Shown here: piece by piece, positions 1 through 7,599 of the stretch
Layout: the number at the start of each line of letters is the position of its first letter
Numbering within the stretch: position 1 is the stretch's first letter
Assembly: GCF_029961185.1 (NCBI RefSeq)
Contig: NZ_JASBQQ010000008.1
Location: 124,001-188,000 of the forward strand
Direction of reading: 5' to 3'
DNA: 64,000 nt
From: Albidovulum aestuarii
Lineage (GTDB): Bacteria; Pseudomonadota; Alphaproteobacteria; Rhodobacterales; Rhodobacteraceae
The notes under the pieces: model-generated
The model's database searches: none
The model's input: the letters and a program-made list of their open reading frames with translations, nothing else
What the model was told of the DNA's origin: nothing
Translations under genes and position numbers: made by a program

Positions 1-40
1 CGGAAAGCGGCCGGAACATCAGGCGCTCCAACCGCAGCGG

Positions 41-472
41 CTAGGGTTCCGGCCAGAATTCGCGGATGGTCCTGGGAAGCCCGCCGCGGATATCCGCGAC
101 CTCGCCGGCAGAAATCCGACCGTTCAAGAGGTGGAAAACCGCGCGGATGTCCTCGTGTCCTTCATAGTCCGCCACGCCGGAAATCTCGCGTTCGATCCGC
201 CCAAGGAAATTCCCGATACTGCGATCCGCTATGGGAGTCGAAGAGGGTTTCCAACCCTCGTAACACATGCCGCGGATCAGGATCGGCATCTGCGCCGCGA
301 ACTCGGCCGCCTCATCATGGCTCAGATGGTCGCGGATCGCCGAAATCGTCACCCGCAGAAGCCGCAGCGCGTCCCGCGCGCTGGCCCAGCTCAGCCGCTC
401 GCGCAGCTCATTGATCCATTCATGGGTCAGCTGCACCGTGTGGTCGATGACCTCAAGTCCCTTGGCAGACAT
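41..472 (-). CDS. DUF2267 family protein
   Basis: A 143-residue soluble protein that reads as a full-length DUF2267 domain: a helical N-terminal half with HEWINELRERL, then AIRDHLSHDEAAEFAAQMP and LIRGMCYEGW, which are typical of the family. The molecular function of the family is not known; members often sit beside stress proteins, as here. An AAGGAG ribosome site lies 9 bases before the ATG. It starts 25 bases after the stop of the upstream membrane protein on the same strand, so the two are probably co-transcribed. No signal peptide or membrane segment is seen. Confidence 0.8.
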   Translation of the reverse strand: MSAKGLEVIDHTVQLTHEWINELRERLSWASARDALRLLRVTISAIRDHLSHDEAAEFAAQMPILIRGMCYEGWKPSSTPIADRSIGNFLGRIEREISGVADYEGHEDIRAVFHLLNGRISAGEVADIRGGLPRTIREFWPEP

Positions 473-497
473 CTGTGTTTTCTCCTTCCAAGCTGGA

Positions 498-1688
498 TCA
501 CGCGTTTTCGTCTGGCAACGGCGTTAGTGCCGCGTCGCGCACTGGCCCGACCGGGCCGATCAATCGTTCAAAAACCGCACTTGCCATCGCGCCGATGCCG
601 AAAAGCACGAGCCCGAAATTGAGGACCCAGCCGAGCACCGGGATGAAGTTGAGGACCGCGGCAACGGTCAGCGTCAGCGCGAGCAGGCCAAGCTCGCCAA
701 TCCGCTCCGGTGCATCCCCTGGCCCGAAGGCCCCGGCCAGTCGCATCGCCACCGCATAGGTGCCAAGGACGTACCCCAGCACCCAGAGTGCGATGATGGT
801 CAGGATGACGATCGGCACCAGCGGCAAACCGATCACGGTCATTGCGCTGACCGGGACCATGCCGAACAGAATCGCCAATCCGACAACGCCGGTCAGAAGC
901 GTCGTGCCCGGTCGGTCATCGGCGATCAGCTTCAGATGCGCGACCTGCCGGGGCAGGAAGGCCAGGCAGATCGCGCCAAGCCCGACAAAGAAGGCGAGCA
1001 TCAGAAGAAAGCCTGCAAACAGCGACATGAAACCCGACAGGGTCGGATATTCGCGCCCCTTCCAGGCCTCGCGAGCTTCGTCGAACATCTTCATCCGCTC
1101 CAGCGGCCGGTAGGTGACGCGGTCGGCATCGATCACATCCGGGGGAATGATGATTTCGGAAGGTGCGGAATAAATCAGCGTACCGCCGATCTTCGCGGCA
1201 TCACCGAAGCTGATGGTGTGACCGGTCAAGCGCACATCGCCCGTGACCGGCGCATCCATGATGATCTCGCCACCCGTCGCAATCAAGGCGCCCCGGACCG
1301 GCCCCTCGATCGTCAGTGTTCCACCCGCCATCCGCGCATTACCGCCGGTTTCGGCGTCGGGCGTCGTGCGCAGCGAAAAGCCGGCAGCGCTAAGATCGCC
1401 GCCCGTCGCGGCGCGGATCTTCACCGCTCCGCCCGCCGCATAAAGGTCACCGTGAGTTCGTGCGTCGACATCGACATCGAAACCGCTCACATGCAGGTCT
1501 TCGGCAACCTCTCCGTCGATGGTCAGCGAGGCCCCGCCCGCAAAGACATCACGCGCCGCATCCAGCGATCGCGCCGTCCCCGAACCACCGATGAAAAGAT
1601 CGCCACCATGGCTGTCGATCTCGGGCCCGGCCCCGGCGGGTGAGGCCAAGGCTGCCAAAACGGCAAAGACTGCAGCGCGAAACGTCAT
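498..1688 (-). CDS. Beta-helix (bactofilin-like) membrane protein
   Basis: A 396-residue protein. The ATG at 1688 is chosen because GGAGG precedes it and a signal peptide (MTFRAAVFAVLAALASPAGA) follows; an upstream in-frame ATG has no such support. Residues about 20-200 are repetitive, with alternating small and polar residues (GGDL, GGAVKI, GGTLTIEG) like the right-handed beta-helix of polymer-forming/bactofilin-type proteins. The C-terminal half has four or five hydrophobic helices. I infer an envelope protein with an exported repeat domain. It shares its upstream region, containing a TGAT-N4-ATCA dyad, with the divergent heat-shock gene. No enzyme motif is visible. Confidence 0.7.
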   Translation of the reverse strand: MTFRAAVFAVLAALASPAGAGPEIDSHGGDLFIGGSGTARSLDAARDVFAGGASLTIDGEVAEDLHVSGFDVDVDARTHGDLYAAGGAVKIRAATGGDLSAAGFSLRTTPDAETGGNARMAGGTLTIEGPVRGALIATGGEIIMDAPVTGDVRLTGHTISFGDAAKIGGTLIYSAPSEIIIPPDVIDADRVTYRPLERMKMFDEAREAWKGREYPTLSGFMSLFAGFLLMLAFFVGLGAICLAFLPRQVAHLKLIADDRPGTTLLTGVVGLAILFGMVPVSAMTVIGLPLVPIVILTIIALWVLGYVLGTYAVAMRLAGAFGPGDAPERIGELGLLALTLTVAAVLNFIPVLGWVLNFGLVLFGIGAMASAVFERLIGPVGPVRDAALTPLPDENA

Positions 1689-1744
1689 GATCGGTCCTCC
1701 GGGCTTTGCGGCTGGAAGAATAGGCCGCCCAGACACCTGCCCGA

Positions 1745-1758
1745 CTGATCGAGATCAG
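1745..1758. promoter_or_regulatory. Possible Fnr/FixK-type dyad
   Basis: CTGATCGAGATCAG matches the Fnr/FixK consensus TTGAT-N4-ATCAA at 8 of 10 positions, with both inner TGAT/ATCA half-sites intact. It lies between the divergent beta-helix membrane protein and hsp20, about 80 bases before hsp20, so it could serve either gene. Confidence 0.4.
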
Positions 1759-1838
1759 GCCTGCCCCCCCTCACCCTCTCTAAGATTGAGCGTGCCGTCG
1801 GAATCAGGGCGGTCAAGATTTCCGTCAGGAGAGTCAGT

Positions 1839-2324
1839 ATGAAACAGCGAACCCTTCCCAGCCGTGTCGAAGCCACGCACGGCAACCCGTTCTTCAGATC
1901 CCTGCATGATGAGGTTGAACGTGTTTTCGACCGTTTTGGCAGCGGATTTCCGATATCCGCCCGAGACTTCTGGGAGCGCAGCGAAGACAGCCTGATGCCG
2001 GCACTAGACGTTGCCGAAACCGACACGAGCATCGACATCTCGGCCGAAATTCCCGGTGTCGCGGAAAATGATATCGACGTGTCGATCACCGACGGCGTTC
2101 TGACGCTGAAGGGCGAAAAATCCAGTGATCACGAAGAGAAGGAAGAGAACTATCATCTTGTCGAGCGCCGCTATGGCAGCTTCCGCCGGTCGATCTCGCT
2201 TGGCTTCACACCAGACGACGACAAGGTTCAGGCAAGCTTCAAGGACGGTGTACTGAAGCTGCATATCGAAAAACCCGAAGGCTCAGCCTCCAAGACGCGC
2301 AAGATCAAGATTGGCAAAAGCTGA
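1839..2324 (+). CDS. Small heat-shock protein, Hsp20 family
   Basis: A 161-residue alpha-crystallin-domain chaperone. The N-terminal arm (residues 1-50) contains NPFFRSLHDEVERVFDRF. The crystallin domain spans about 52-145, with DVAETDTSIDISAEIPGV, the strand DGVLTLKGEK and the late motif FKDGVLKLHIEKP. It ends in a short KTRKIKI tail that carries an I-K-I sequence, like the usual I-x-I oligomerisation motif. Such proteins bind unfolding proteins without ATP. It has an AGGAG ribosome site, is followed by a clear hairpin terminator and therefore is probably a single-gene transcript. Confidence 0.93.
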   Translation: MKQRTLPSRVEATHGNPFFRSLHDEVERVFDRFGSGFPISARDFWERSEDSLMPALDVAETDTSIDISAEIPGVAENDIDVSITDGVLTLKGEKSSDHEEKEENYHLVERRYGSFRRSISLGFTPDDDKVQASFKDGVLKLHIEKPEGSASKTRKIKIGKS

Positions 2325-2359
2325 CCGCGTCTGTCCCCGACGCCAAAGCTTGTGCCGCG

Positions 2360-2394
2360 ACCGGTCGCGGATGTTGTTTCGCGGCCGGTTTTTT
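2360..2394 (+). terminator. Rho-independent terminator after hsp20
   Basis: Inverted repeat ACCGGTCGCG / CGCGGCCGGT (one G-T pair) with a 10-base loop, followed by a run of six T. It ends the hsp20 transcript. Confidence 0.8.
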
Positions 2395-2404
2395 GTTGTC
2401 CGGA

Positions 2405-2418
2405 CTGATACATATCAA
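2405..2418. promoter_or_regulatory. Possible Fnr/FixK-type dyad
   Basis: CTGATACATATCAA matches TTGAT-N4-ATCAA at 9 of 10 positions. It lies 68 bases before the ATG of the first secreted paralogue and just after the hsp20 terminator, inside an unusually AT-rich stretch, which is where an activator site would be expected. Confidence 0.55.
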
Positions 2419-2486
2419 TTGGTGAATTTATTGATCATGCATGGTCTTTCCATCGAAACAAGCTGCTTAGGAAAGGTCGGACAAAA

Positions 2487-3254
2487 ATGGGAAGAAAGGT
2501 AGCGGGAATTGCGGTCTCGGCGCTTGCACTTGCGGCGATTCTGAATCTCCCAATTTGGAGTGGTACGCCGGAAGCGTTTGGTGGGGCTGCCTATGCCGCC
2601 GACACCGGCAGCGGCGGACAAGGTCAGGGAAGCGGCAACCAGGGCGGTCAAGGTCAAGGCAGCAAGGGATCGCAGTCAGGCCAAGGCAATCAGGGCGGAT
2701 CAGGCGCTGGCCAGGGCGGGCCGGACCCGGATTCCGATTCAAAGGGGCCGCAGGCTGGTGAACCGGCCAACACCGGCAGCGGTGGCGGAAAGCCCGTCTG
2801 GGCGCAGGAAGGCATCCCGGAAGTGGAGCTTGGCCGGCTAAGCGTGGCACGGTCGCCCGATCAGGTATTGCAGCGTGCTTTTGAAGAGGCGCTGGCCGGC
2901 CTCTCGCCTGAGATGATCGACTTCTACTCGCTGTCGCTCGACGAGATGATCTACGAACTGTCGACAAACTGGGACAACGTTTCCCTGCTCGACTCGCCCT
3001 TGCAGAACCTCGCGCTCTTCCAGGACGCGCTTGACGGCACGTCGGTGCTGACAACGCTCGGCGTTACCAACAGCACCGATACATTGCTGGCAACGTTCCT
3101 TGGAGTCGCCTCGGACAAGGCGGTGCCTATCTCTTCCGACACGGTGGTCGCGGTATCAACCATCCTCGGGACGCCGATTACGGGTGCCGCAGCGGACGCA
3201 CTTGCAGCAGATGCCGAAGCGATCCGGATCGCGGTTTTGGCTGGCCATGGCTGA
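2487..3254 (+). CDS. Secreted Gly/Gln-rich protein, paralogue A
   Basis: A 255-residue protein of unknown function. Residues 1-38 form a signal peptide with likely cleavage after AYA. Residues 40-100 are a low-complexity Gly/Gln/Ser linker (repeats of GGQGQGSG type). Residues 102-255 form a conserved acidic domain beginning KPVWAQEGIPEVELGRL and ending AIRIAVLAGHG. By eye about seven in ten residues of this domain are shared with the next gene, so the pair is a tandem duplication. No Cys, heme or catalytic motif stands out. A 9/10 Fnr-type dyad lies upstream and a terminator downstream. I do not recognise the family. Confidence 0.85.
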   Translation: MGRKVAGIAVSALALAAILNLPIWSGTPEAFGGAAYAADTGSGGQGQGSGNQGGQGQGSKGSQSGQGNQGGSGAGQGGPDPDSDSKGPQAGEPANTGSGGGKPVWAQEGIPEVELGRLSVARSPDQVLQRAFEEALAGLSPEMIDFYSLSLDEMIYELSTNWDNVSLLDSPLQNLALFQDALDGTSVLTTLGVTNSTDTLLATFLGVASDKAVPISSDTVVAVSTILGTPITGAAADALAADAEAIRIAVLAGHG

Positions 3255-3286
3255 TCGGTGATCAGCGGGGCGGAAGACTACCCCCT

Positions 3287-3320
3287 CCCGGCGCGCGATT
3301 GGGTGCGCCGGGCCGTTTTT
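3287..3320 (+). terminator. Rho-independent terminator after paralogue A
   Basis: Perfect 8-base stem CCCGGCGC / GCGCCGGG with a 10-base loop, then CCGTTTTT. It separates the two paralogues, which are therefore at least partly independent transcripts. Confidence 0.75.
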
Positions 3321-3348
3321 CATCACTCCGTACATCGAAAGGGCGAAA

Positions 3349-4158
3349 ATGGAATCTGCCAGAATGACACGTTACTCTCAGGCTGGGCGCTCCGCGGGCA
3401 TGCGCGGGATTTCCGTCTTGGCTCTTTGCGCAGCAGCGTTCGCGTTTTGGCCCGGAGACCATCCGGGCAGCTACGGTGCCGGAACCGCCGTCCTGGCTCA
3501 GACCCATACCGGCGGCCAGGGCGGCAGTGGCGGTCAAGGCGGCAGTGGCGGTCATGAAGACGACCATGCCCATGACGACGACGGCGGCCATACCGGTGGA
3601 CAGGGTGGCCATCAGGGTGCAGGCAATCCAACCCCCGGCGCCGGGCAAGGTGCAGGGCAAGGTCAGGGCGGCTCGGCCGGGACCGGCGGCAGGCCGGTTT
3701 GGGCGCGGGAAGGTATTCCGGCGGTTGAGCTTGGCCGCCTCAATGTCGCGCGATCACCCGGTCAGGTGCTTCAACGCGCATTGGAGGAGGCACTGGCAAG
3801 TCTTTCGCCCGAGATGGCTGAATTCTACTCGATGAATCTCAACGAGATGATCGTCGAGCTGTCGACCAACTTCGACGATCTGAGCTTCATCGACTCGCCA
3901 TTGCAGAACCTCGCCCTTTTTCAGGAGGCGCTCGACGGGGCATCAGTCCTGACCAGCACCGGAGAGATCGTCAACAGCACCGATACACTGATGGCCGCTT
4001 TCCTCGGGGTCGCGTCGGACAAGACGATGCCGATCACGCCCGACACCGTGACAGCGGTCTCGACGATTCTCGGCACGCCGGTGACAGGAGTTGCGGCGAA
4101 GGCGCTTGCCGCGGATGCCGAGGCGGTGCGGATTGCAGTGCTCGCCGGACACGGTTGA
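3349..4158 (+). CDS. Secreted Gly/Gln/His-rich protein, paralogue B
   Basis: A 269-residue paralogue of the preceding gene. The N-terminus has a hydrophobic stretch (residues 20-36) compatible with export; an alternative start is the ATG at 3364. Residues 54-114 are a Gly/Gln linker interrupted by a His/Asp cluster (HEDDHAHDDDGGH, residues 69-81) that paralogue A lacks and that could bind metal. Residues 115-269 repeat the conserved domain (RPVWAREGIPAVELGRL to VRIAVLAGHG). Function is unknown. An outer-membrane barrel gene follows after 108 bases on the same strand, suggesting an envelope role. Confidence 0.83.
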   Translation: MESARMTRYSQAGRSAGMRGISVLALCAAAFAFWPGDHPGSYGAGTAVLAQTHTGGQGGSGGQGGSGGHEDDHAHDDDGGHTGGQGGHQGAGNPTPGAGQGAGQGQGGSAGTGGRPVWAREGIPAVELGRLNVARSPGQVLQRALEEALASLSPEMAEFYSMNLNEMIVELSTNFDDLSFIDSPLQNLALFQEALDGASVLTSTGEIVNSTDTLMAAFLGVASDKTMPITPDTVTAVSTILGTPVTGVAAKALAADAEAVRIAVLAGHG

Positions 4159-4266
4159 GGTGTTCTGCCGGGTGGCGCACTCCTAGCGCTCTCCCCTGAG
4201 AAGATCAAAAGTGCCCAACATGCAAACAGGTCGGAGCGACTATCCACCGATGAGGAGTGACAGGTA

Positions 4267-5076
4267 ATGAAAACAGGATTCGCAATCATCAGTTTGTGTG
4301 CAACCGCCCTCGCCGCTGCGACGGGTAACGCGGCCGATACCATGGTCAATCAAGGCGCGACCCTTTTCGGAAAGACCTCAGCAAGCGTCACCTACGGTCC
4401 CTATCTGCGGTTTGAGGTCGGACCGAGCAGTAGCAGTTTGACAGACCCGAACTGGCTGCCGCCGGGACAGTCCGATCCAAGGGTCTTTTTCGACTTCGCC
4501 AATCAGGACAGCACATTTGTCGGCGCCGCTGTCGGTTTCGACTGGATGAACGGGTTTCGCGCCGATATCGGTCTGCTGTCCGCCGGTAAGATCGACGCTA
4601 CCGGACCATGGAGCTATACGGTGCCAACCACCTCTGGCCCACATGCAACCATCTCAGACGCAACGGTCCGGACCACGGCGCTGATGGGCAACGTGTTCTA
4701 TTCTCCGCTGGAGCAGCGTGGCGTGAATTCGCGTGTGCAGCCGTACTTCGTACTTGGTTTGGGTCTGGCCCGGAATTCGATGAGTGCCTGGACGCGAACC
4801 AACCCCGCCTCGACCAATCCGGTCCGCACATTCGAGGGCGATTCCAATGTGGATCTCGCCTATTCCCTCGGTGTCGGCATATCCGTTCAAGTGACGCGCG
4901 CAGGTCAACGTCCAATTCTGGTCGATTTCTCTTACAGATACTATGATTTCGGCACCGCCAAAGGCAGTACAATCTCTGTCACCGGCACCGGCGGCACTCC
5001 ACGAGAAGCCCTCAGTTTTGATCGGCGCGACAGCGTTGTCTCGCTTGGGGTCCGAATCCCGTTGCAGCGGTACTGA
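4267..5076 (+). CDS. Outer-membrane beta-barrel protein
   Basis: A 269-residue protein with a signal peptide (cleavage near NAADT). Alternating hydrophobic strands follow, including YGPYLRFEVG, FVGAAVGFDWMNGFRADIG, VQPYFVLGLGLARN and ILVDFSYRYYDFG, and the chain ends VRIPLQRY. The terminal aromatic residue and the strand pattern fit an eight-stranded OmpA/OmpW-like porin-family barrel. Two LomR/Omp25-like features are seen, the YYDFG turn and a final SLGVRI strand, but the exact subfamily is not clear. Ligand and role are unknown. The ribosome site is GAGGAG-like just upstream. Confidence 0.8.
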   Translation: MKTGFAIISLCATALAAATGNAADTMVNQGATLFGKTSASVTYGPYLRFEVGPSSSSLTDPNWLPPGQSDPRVFFDFANQDSTFVGAAVGFDWMNGFRADIGLLSAGKIDATGPWSYTVPTTSGPHATISDATVRTTALMGNVFYSPLEQRGVNSRVQPYFVLGLGLARNSMSAWTRTNPASTNPVRTFEGDSNVDLAYSLGVGISVQVTRAGQRPILVDFSYRYYDFGTAKGSTISVTGTGGTPREALSFDRRDSVVSLGVRIPLQRY

Positions 5077-5100
5077 CCATCATCGTTGTGTGACCGTGCC

Positions 5101-5123
5101 GGGGACGGGCTGGCCCTGTCCCC
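5101..5123. terminator. Possible bidirectional hairpin
   Basis: GGGGACGGG / CCCTGTCCCC forms a stem with one bulged T between convergent genes (beta-barrel and cytochrome). There is no strong T tract, so terminator function is uncertain. Confidence 0.35.
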
Positions 5124-5129
5124 TGCGGT

Positions 5130-6209
5130 TTACGGTCTGATACTGTTGCCTGCGACGACACCGGTCGACTCTCCAAGATCGTCGATGCTGTCGATCAGAA
5201 GCTGGATCGCATAGGTCGGATTGTGGGCGTAGATCCCCGGATCCTTGGCGATGAACTGGTAGTTGTAGGCTGCCCGCAGCAGGCGCGGTGTCCAGCTTTG
5301 GTAGCGGTTGGGATAGGCGGCTTCTTCTGCGTCCAGCGCCCCGTTTCCGTTCAGGTCACCAAAGAAATAGGGATAGGCGTCAGGCGCGTAGACGAGCGAC
5401 GCGTCCGCTATCTGGGCCGCATAAGCCGATATCGCCCGGCCCAACGCGTCGTGCAAGCTCGCGATCTCACCTGCCACGCCTTCGCCCGTATCGCCATCGC
5501 CGTCCACATCAGCGGGCCGGGTCCGGATCGCGGTCAGATCCGCTGTCTTGTGGCATTCTGCGCAGGGTTCGGGCCTGACCTGAAGCCCGTGCGGGTCGTG
5601 ACATGTGGTGCAAGTATTGAAGTCCGGCACATGGGCAAAACGCCCTGCATAGGTTTTGCCGGGATATTCAAACCCGCCGCGCGCTTCGGTTCCCATGAGA
5701 CTTGCCGCCGCCGCGCGGTAATGGATGTTGACGAAGCCAAGCTCCGGGGACACCGCATCATCAAGGCCCACCAGCGCTGCCTCGACCCCATCGGACGATT
5801 GCCGCCCCTGATGGCAGACCATGCAGACAGCCGAGGAACCGAGATCGCCGATGCTGACCCCGCTGGGGAAGGTCACCTGATCCAGCACGCTGGCCGCCGC
5901 CGAATGGCAGGCGGTGCAGTCGATCAGTGCCCCGAGCGCCACGGGCTGATCGACCAGACCCGCCGCACTGCCATCGCCACCAAGGAAATCCCTGATCCCG
6001 ATACTTGAATGGCAGGTGGCGCATTGCGCAGGGATTTCGCCGTCTTCGTTCCAGTGGGTGAAGGATTCCGATCCGCGCCGCGCATGGGGCGAGGCGAGCC
6101 ACGCCTCGACTGCGCTGACCAGGGGACCTGCTGTTTCCTGCGCCAAAGCCAGAGAGAAGGATCCCGCGACGAGAATGCAGGATGTGGCCAGAATACGAAT
6201 GGCGGTCAT
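5130..6209 (-). CDS. Periplasmic pentaheme c-type cytochrome
   Basis: A 359-residue exported protein. The ATG at 6209 is chosen because AGGAG precedes it and a signal peptide ending SLALA follows at once. Five CxxCH heme sites are visible: CATCH (63-67), CTACH (98-102), CMVCH (129-133), CTTCH (200-204) and CAECH (216-220). Between and after them are two Asp/Asn-rich loops, DVDGDGDTGEG and DLNGNGALDAEE, resembling EF-hand calcium sites. It is probably a periplasmic electron carrier or terminal reductase subunit; the substrate cannot be told from sequence. It is divergent from the nqr operon and shares an Fnr-like dyad with it. Confidence 0.9.
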   Translation of the reverse strand: MTAIRILATSCILVAGSFSLALAQETAGPLVSAVEAWLASPHARRGSESFTHWNEDGEIPAQCATCHSSIGIRDFLGGDGSAAGLVDQPVALGALIDCTACHSAAASVLDQVTFPSGVSIGDLGSSAVCMVCHQGRQSSDGVEAALVGLDDAVSPELGFVNIHYRAAAASLMGTEARGGFEYPGKTYAGRFAHVPDFNTCTTCHDPHGLQVRPEPCAECHKTADLTAIRTRPADVDGDGDTGEGVAGEIASLHDALGRAISAYAAQIADASLVYAPDAYPYFFGDLNGNGALDAEEAAYPNRYQSWTPRLLRAAYNYQFIAKDPGIYAHNPTYAIQLLIDSIDDLGESTGVVAGNSIRP

Positions 6210-6292
6210 GAGTCGAAACTCCTGTCTGAACTGGCCGGGTGCGACCATGGAACGGATGCGTGGCCATTCTGGCGCATCCTCGATGCCGGTCG

Positions 6293-6306
6293 TTGACACG
6301 CATCAA
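6293..6306. promoter_or_regulatory. Possible Fnr/FixK-type dyad
   Basis: TTGACACGCATCAA matches TTGAT-N4-ATCAA at 9 of 10 positions. It lies in the 145-base divergent region, about 84 bases from the cytochrome start and 49 bases from the nqrA start, placed to control either or both. Confidence 0.5.
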
Positions 6307-6354
6307 GGCGCCGTCGGCCGGGCCCGTTCATTCTCGGCCAGGCACGTGTTCCGG

Positions 6355-7599
6355 ATGTCTCAGATGCCTCTTGCCGACTTCAGACTTGGCCCGCGTATCC
6401 GGGCCGTGGGCGGTCCGGTTGGACCACTGATCCTGCCACGCTCGGTCGCCCTGCTTGGAACCGATTATCCCGGCCTGCGCGTGGAGCTGCGGGTGCGCGA
6501 GGGTGATAAGGTCGCGGCCGGCGGGGCGCTGTTTTGCGACCGGAAACACGCTGAGGTCGCGTTCGTAGCCCCGGCCAAGGCGCGAGTTGCGAAGATCGAG
6601 CTTGGACCCGGAAGGCGCCTGTCGGCGCTGGTCCTTGACCTTGTGCGGGACGATACACCCGTCGAAGCCGCCCCCCTGACCTTGAAAACCGGCGACGACG
6701 CCCGCCAACTGCTGCTGGCGCGGGGCCTTTGGCCCGCCTTCCGGCGCCGCCCCTTCGGCCAAATTCCCGCACCGGACGCGCAGGCCGCAGCCATCTTCGT
6801 TCACGCGATGGCCGGATATGACGGCGCCCCCGATCCGGCCGCCCTTCTTCCGCAGTTTGTGCGAGAGTTCGCAGAAGGTCTGCGCCTGCTGGCGCATCTG
6901 ACACATGGGCCGGTTCATGCCTGCCTTCCCGTCGGTCTGACCCTGTCCATGCCTGGGGTGGAGCGTGTCCGGATCGCCCATTTCCCACCGCGACGGCAAT
7001 CCTCCATGGCGGCCCATCACATAACCCTCCTCCATGGGCCCACACGCGACCGGCCGGTCTGGACCATCGACTGGCAGGATGTCATCGCCATCGGTCGCTT
7101 GCTGACAACAGGGCTTTATGCGGGTGACCGGATTGTCGCCTTGCACCCGTCACCCGCCGCCGCGCCCAGACTTGCGCGGACAATCCTGGGCGCGAGCCTG
7201 CCTGATCTTTTCGAAGGGCATCCAGCGGGGCCTGCGATTCCGGTTTCCGGCCCCGTCATGCGCGAAAAGCAGGCGCATTGGCTTGGCCGCTACGATACCC
7301 AGGCTGCGCGTATCGCTGCGCCCGGCCATTCGCTCATGCACCGGATGTTCGGAACGCCGGGCGGCACGCCCCGCCCGATCCTGCCGCATGCGGCGCTCGA
7401 TGCCAGTCTGCCGCCCGGCGTTCCGGCCGTCCCCTTCCTGAGGGCGCTGTCTGCGGGCGATCTTGACGGGGTCGAACGGCTCGGCGGTCGGGATCTGATC
7501 GAGGAAGACCTTCTGCATGCCCAATACCTTTGCACCAGCGGCACCGATTACGGGGCAAGACTGCGCCGCATGCTGGAGATGATGGAGGCCGCGGAATGA
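6355..7599 (+). CDS. nqrA: Na+-translocating NADH:quinone reductase subunit A
   Basis: About 414 residues, slightly shorter than the usual 440-450. The N-terminal part has the NqrA signature layout: SVALLGTDYPGLRVELRV, then a lipoyl-like hairpin REGDKVAAGGALFCDRK and VAFVAPAKARVAKIELG. NqrA is the peripheral cytoplasmic subunit of the Na+-pumping NADH dehydrogenase and contributes to the quinone site. The start is uncertain: the ATG at 6355 keeps the family N-terminus, and the ATG at 6364 is equally possible; neither has a strong ribosome site. It opens a seven- to nine-gene operon and overlaps nqrB by ATGA. The sequence is divergent from gammaproteobacterial NqrA. Confidence 0.85.
   Translation: MSQMPLADFRLGPRIRAVGGPVGPLILPRSVALLGTDYPGLRVELRVREGDKVAAGGALFCDRKHAEVAFVAPAKARVAKIELGPGRRLSALVLDLVRDDTPVEAAPLTLKTGDDARQLLLARGLWPAFRRRPFGQIPAPDAQAAAIFVHAMAGYDGAPDPAALLPQFVREFAEGLRLLAHLTHGPVHACLPVGLTLSMPGVERVRIAHFPPRRQSSMAAHHITLLHGPTRDRPVWTIDWQDVIAIGRLLTTGLYAGDRIVALHPSPAAAPRLARTILGASLPDLFEGHPAGPAIPVSGPVMREKQAHWLGRYDTQAARIAAPGHSLMHRMFGTPGGTPRPILPHAALDASLPPGVPAVPFLRALSAGDLDGVERLGGRDLIEEDLLHAQYLCTSGTDYGARLRRMLEMMEAAE

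Noticed and set aside
6016-6354. N-terminal 113-residue extension of nqrA
   Set aside because: It overlaps the divergent cytochrome gene and shared promoter region and has no NqrA similarity.
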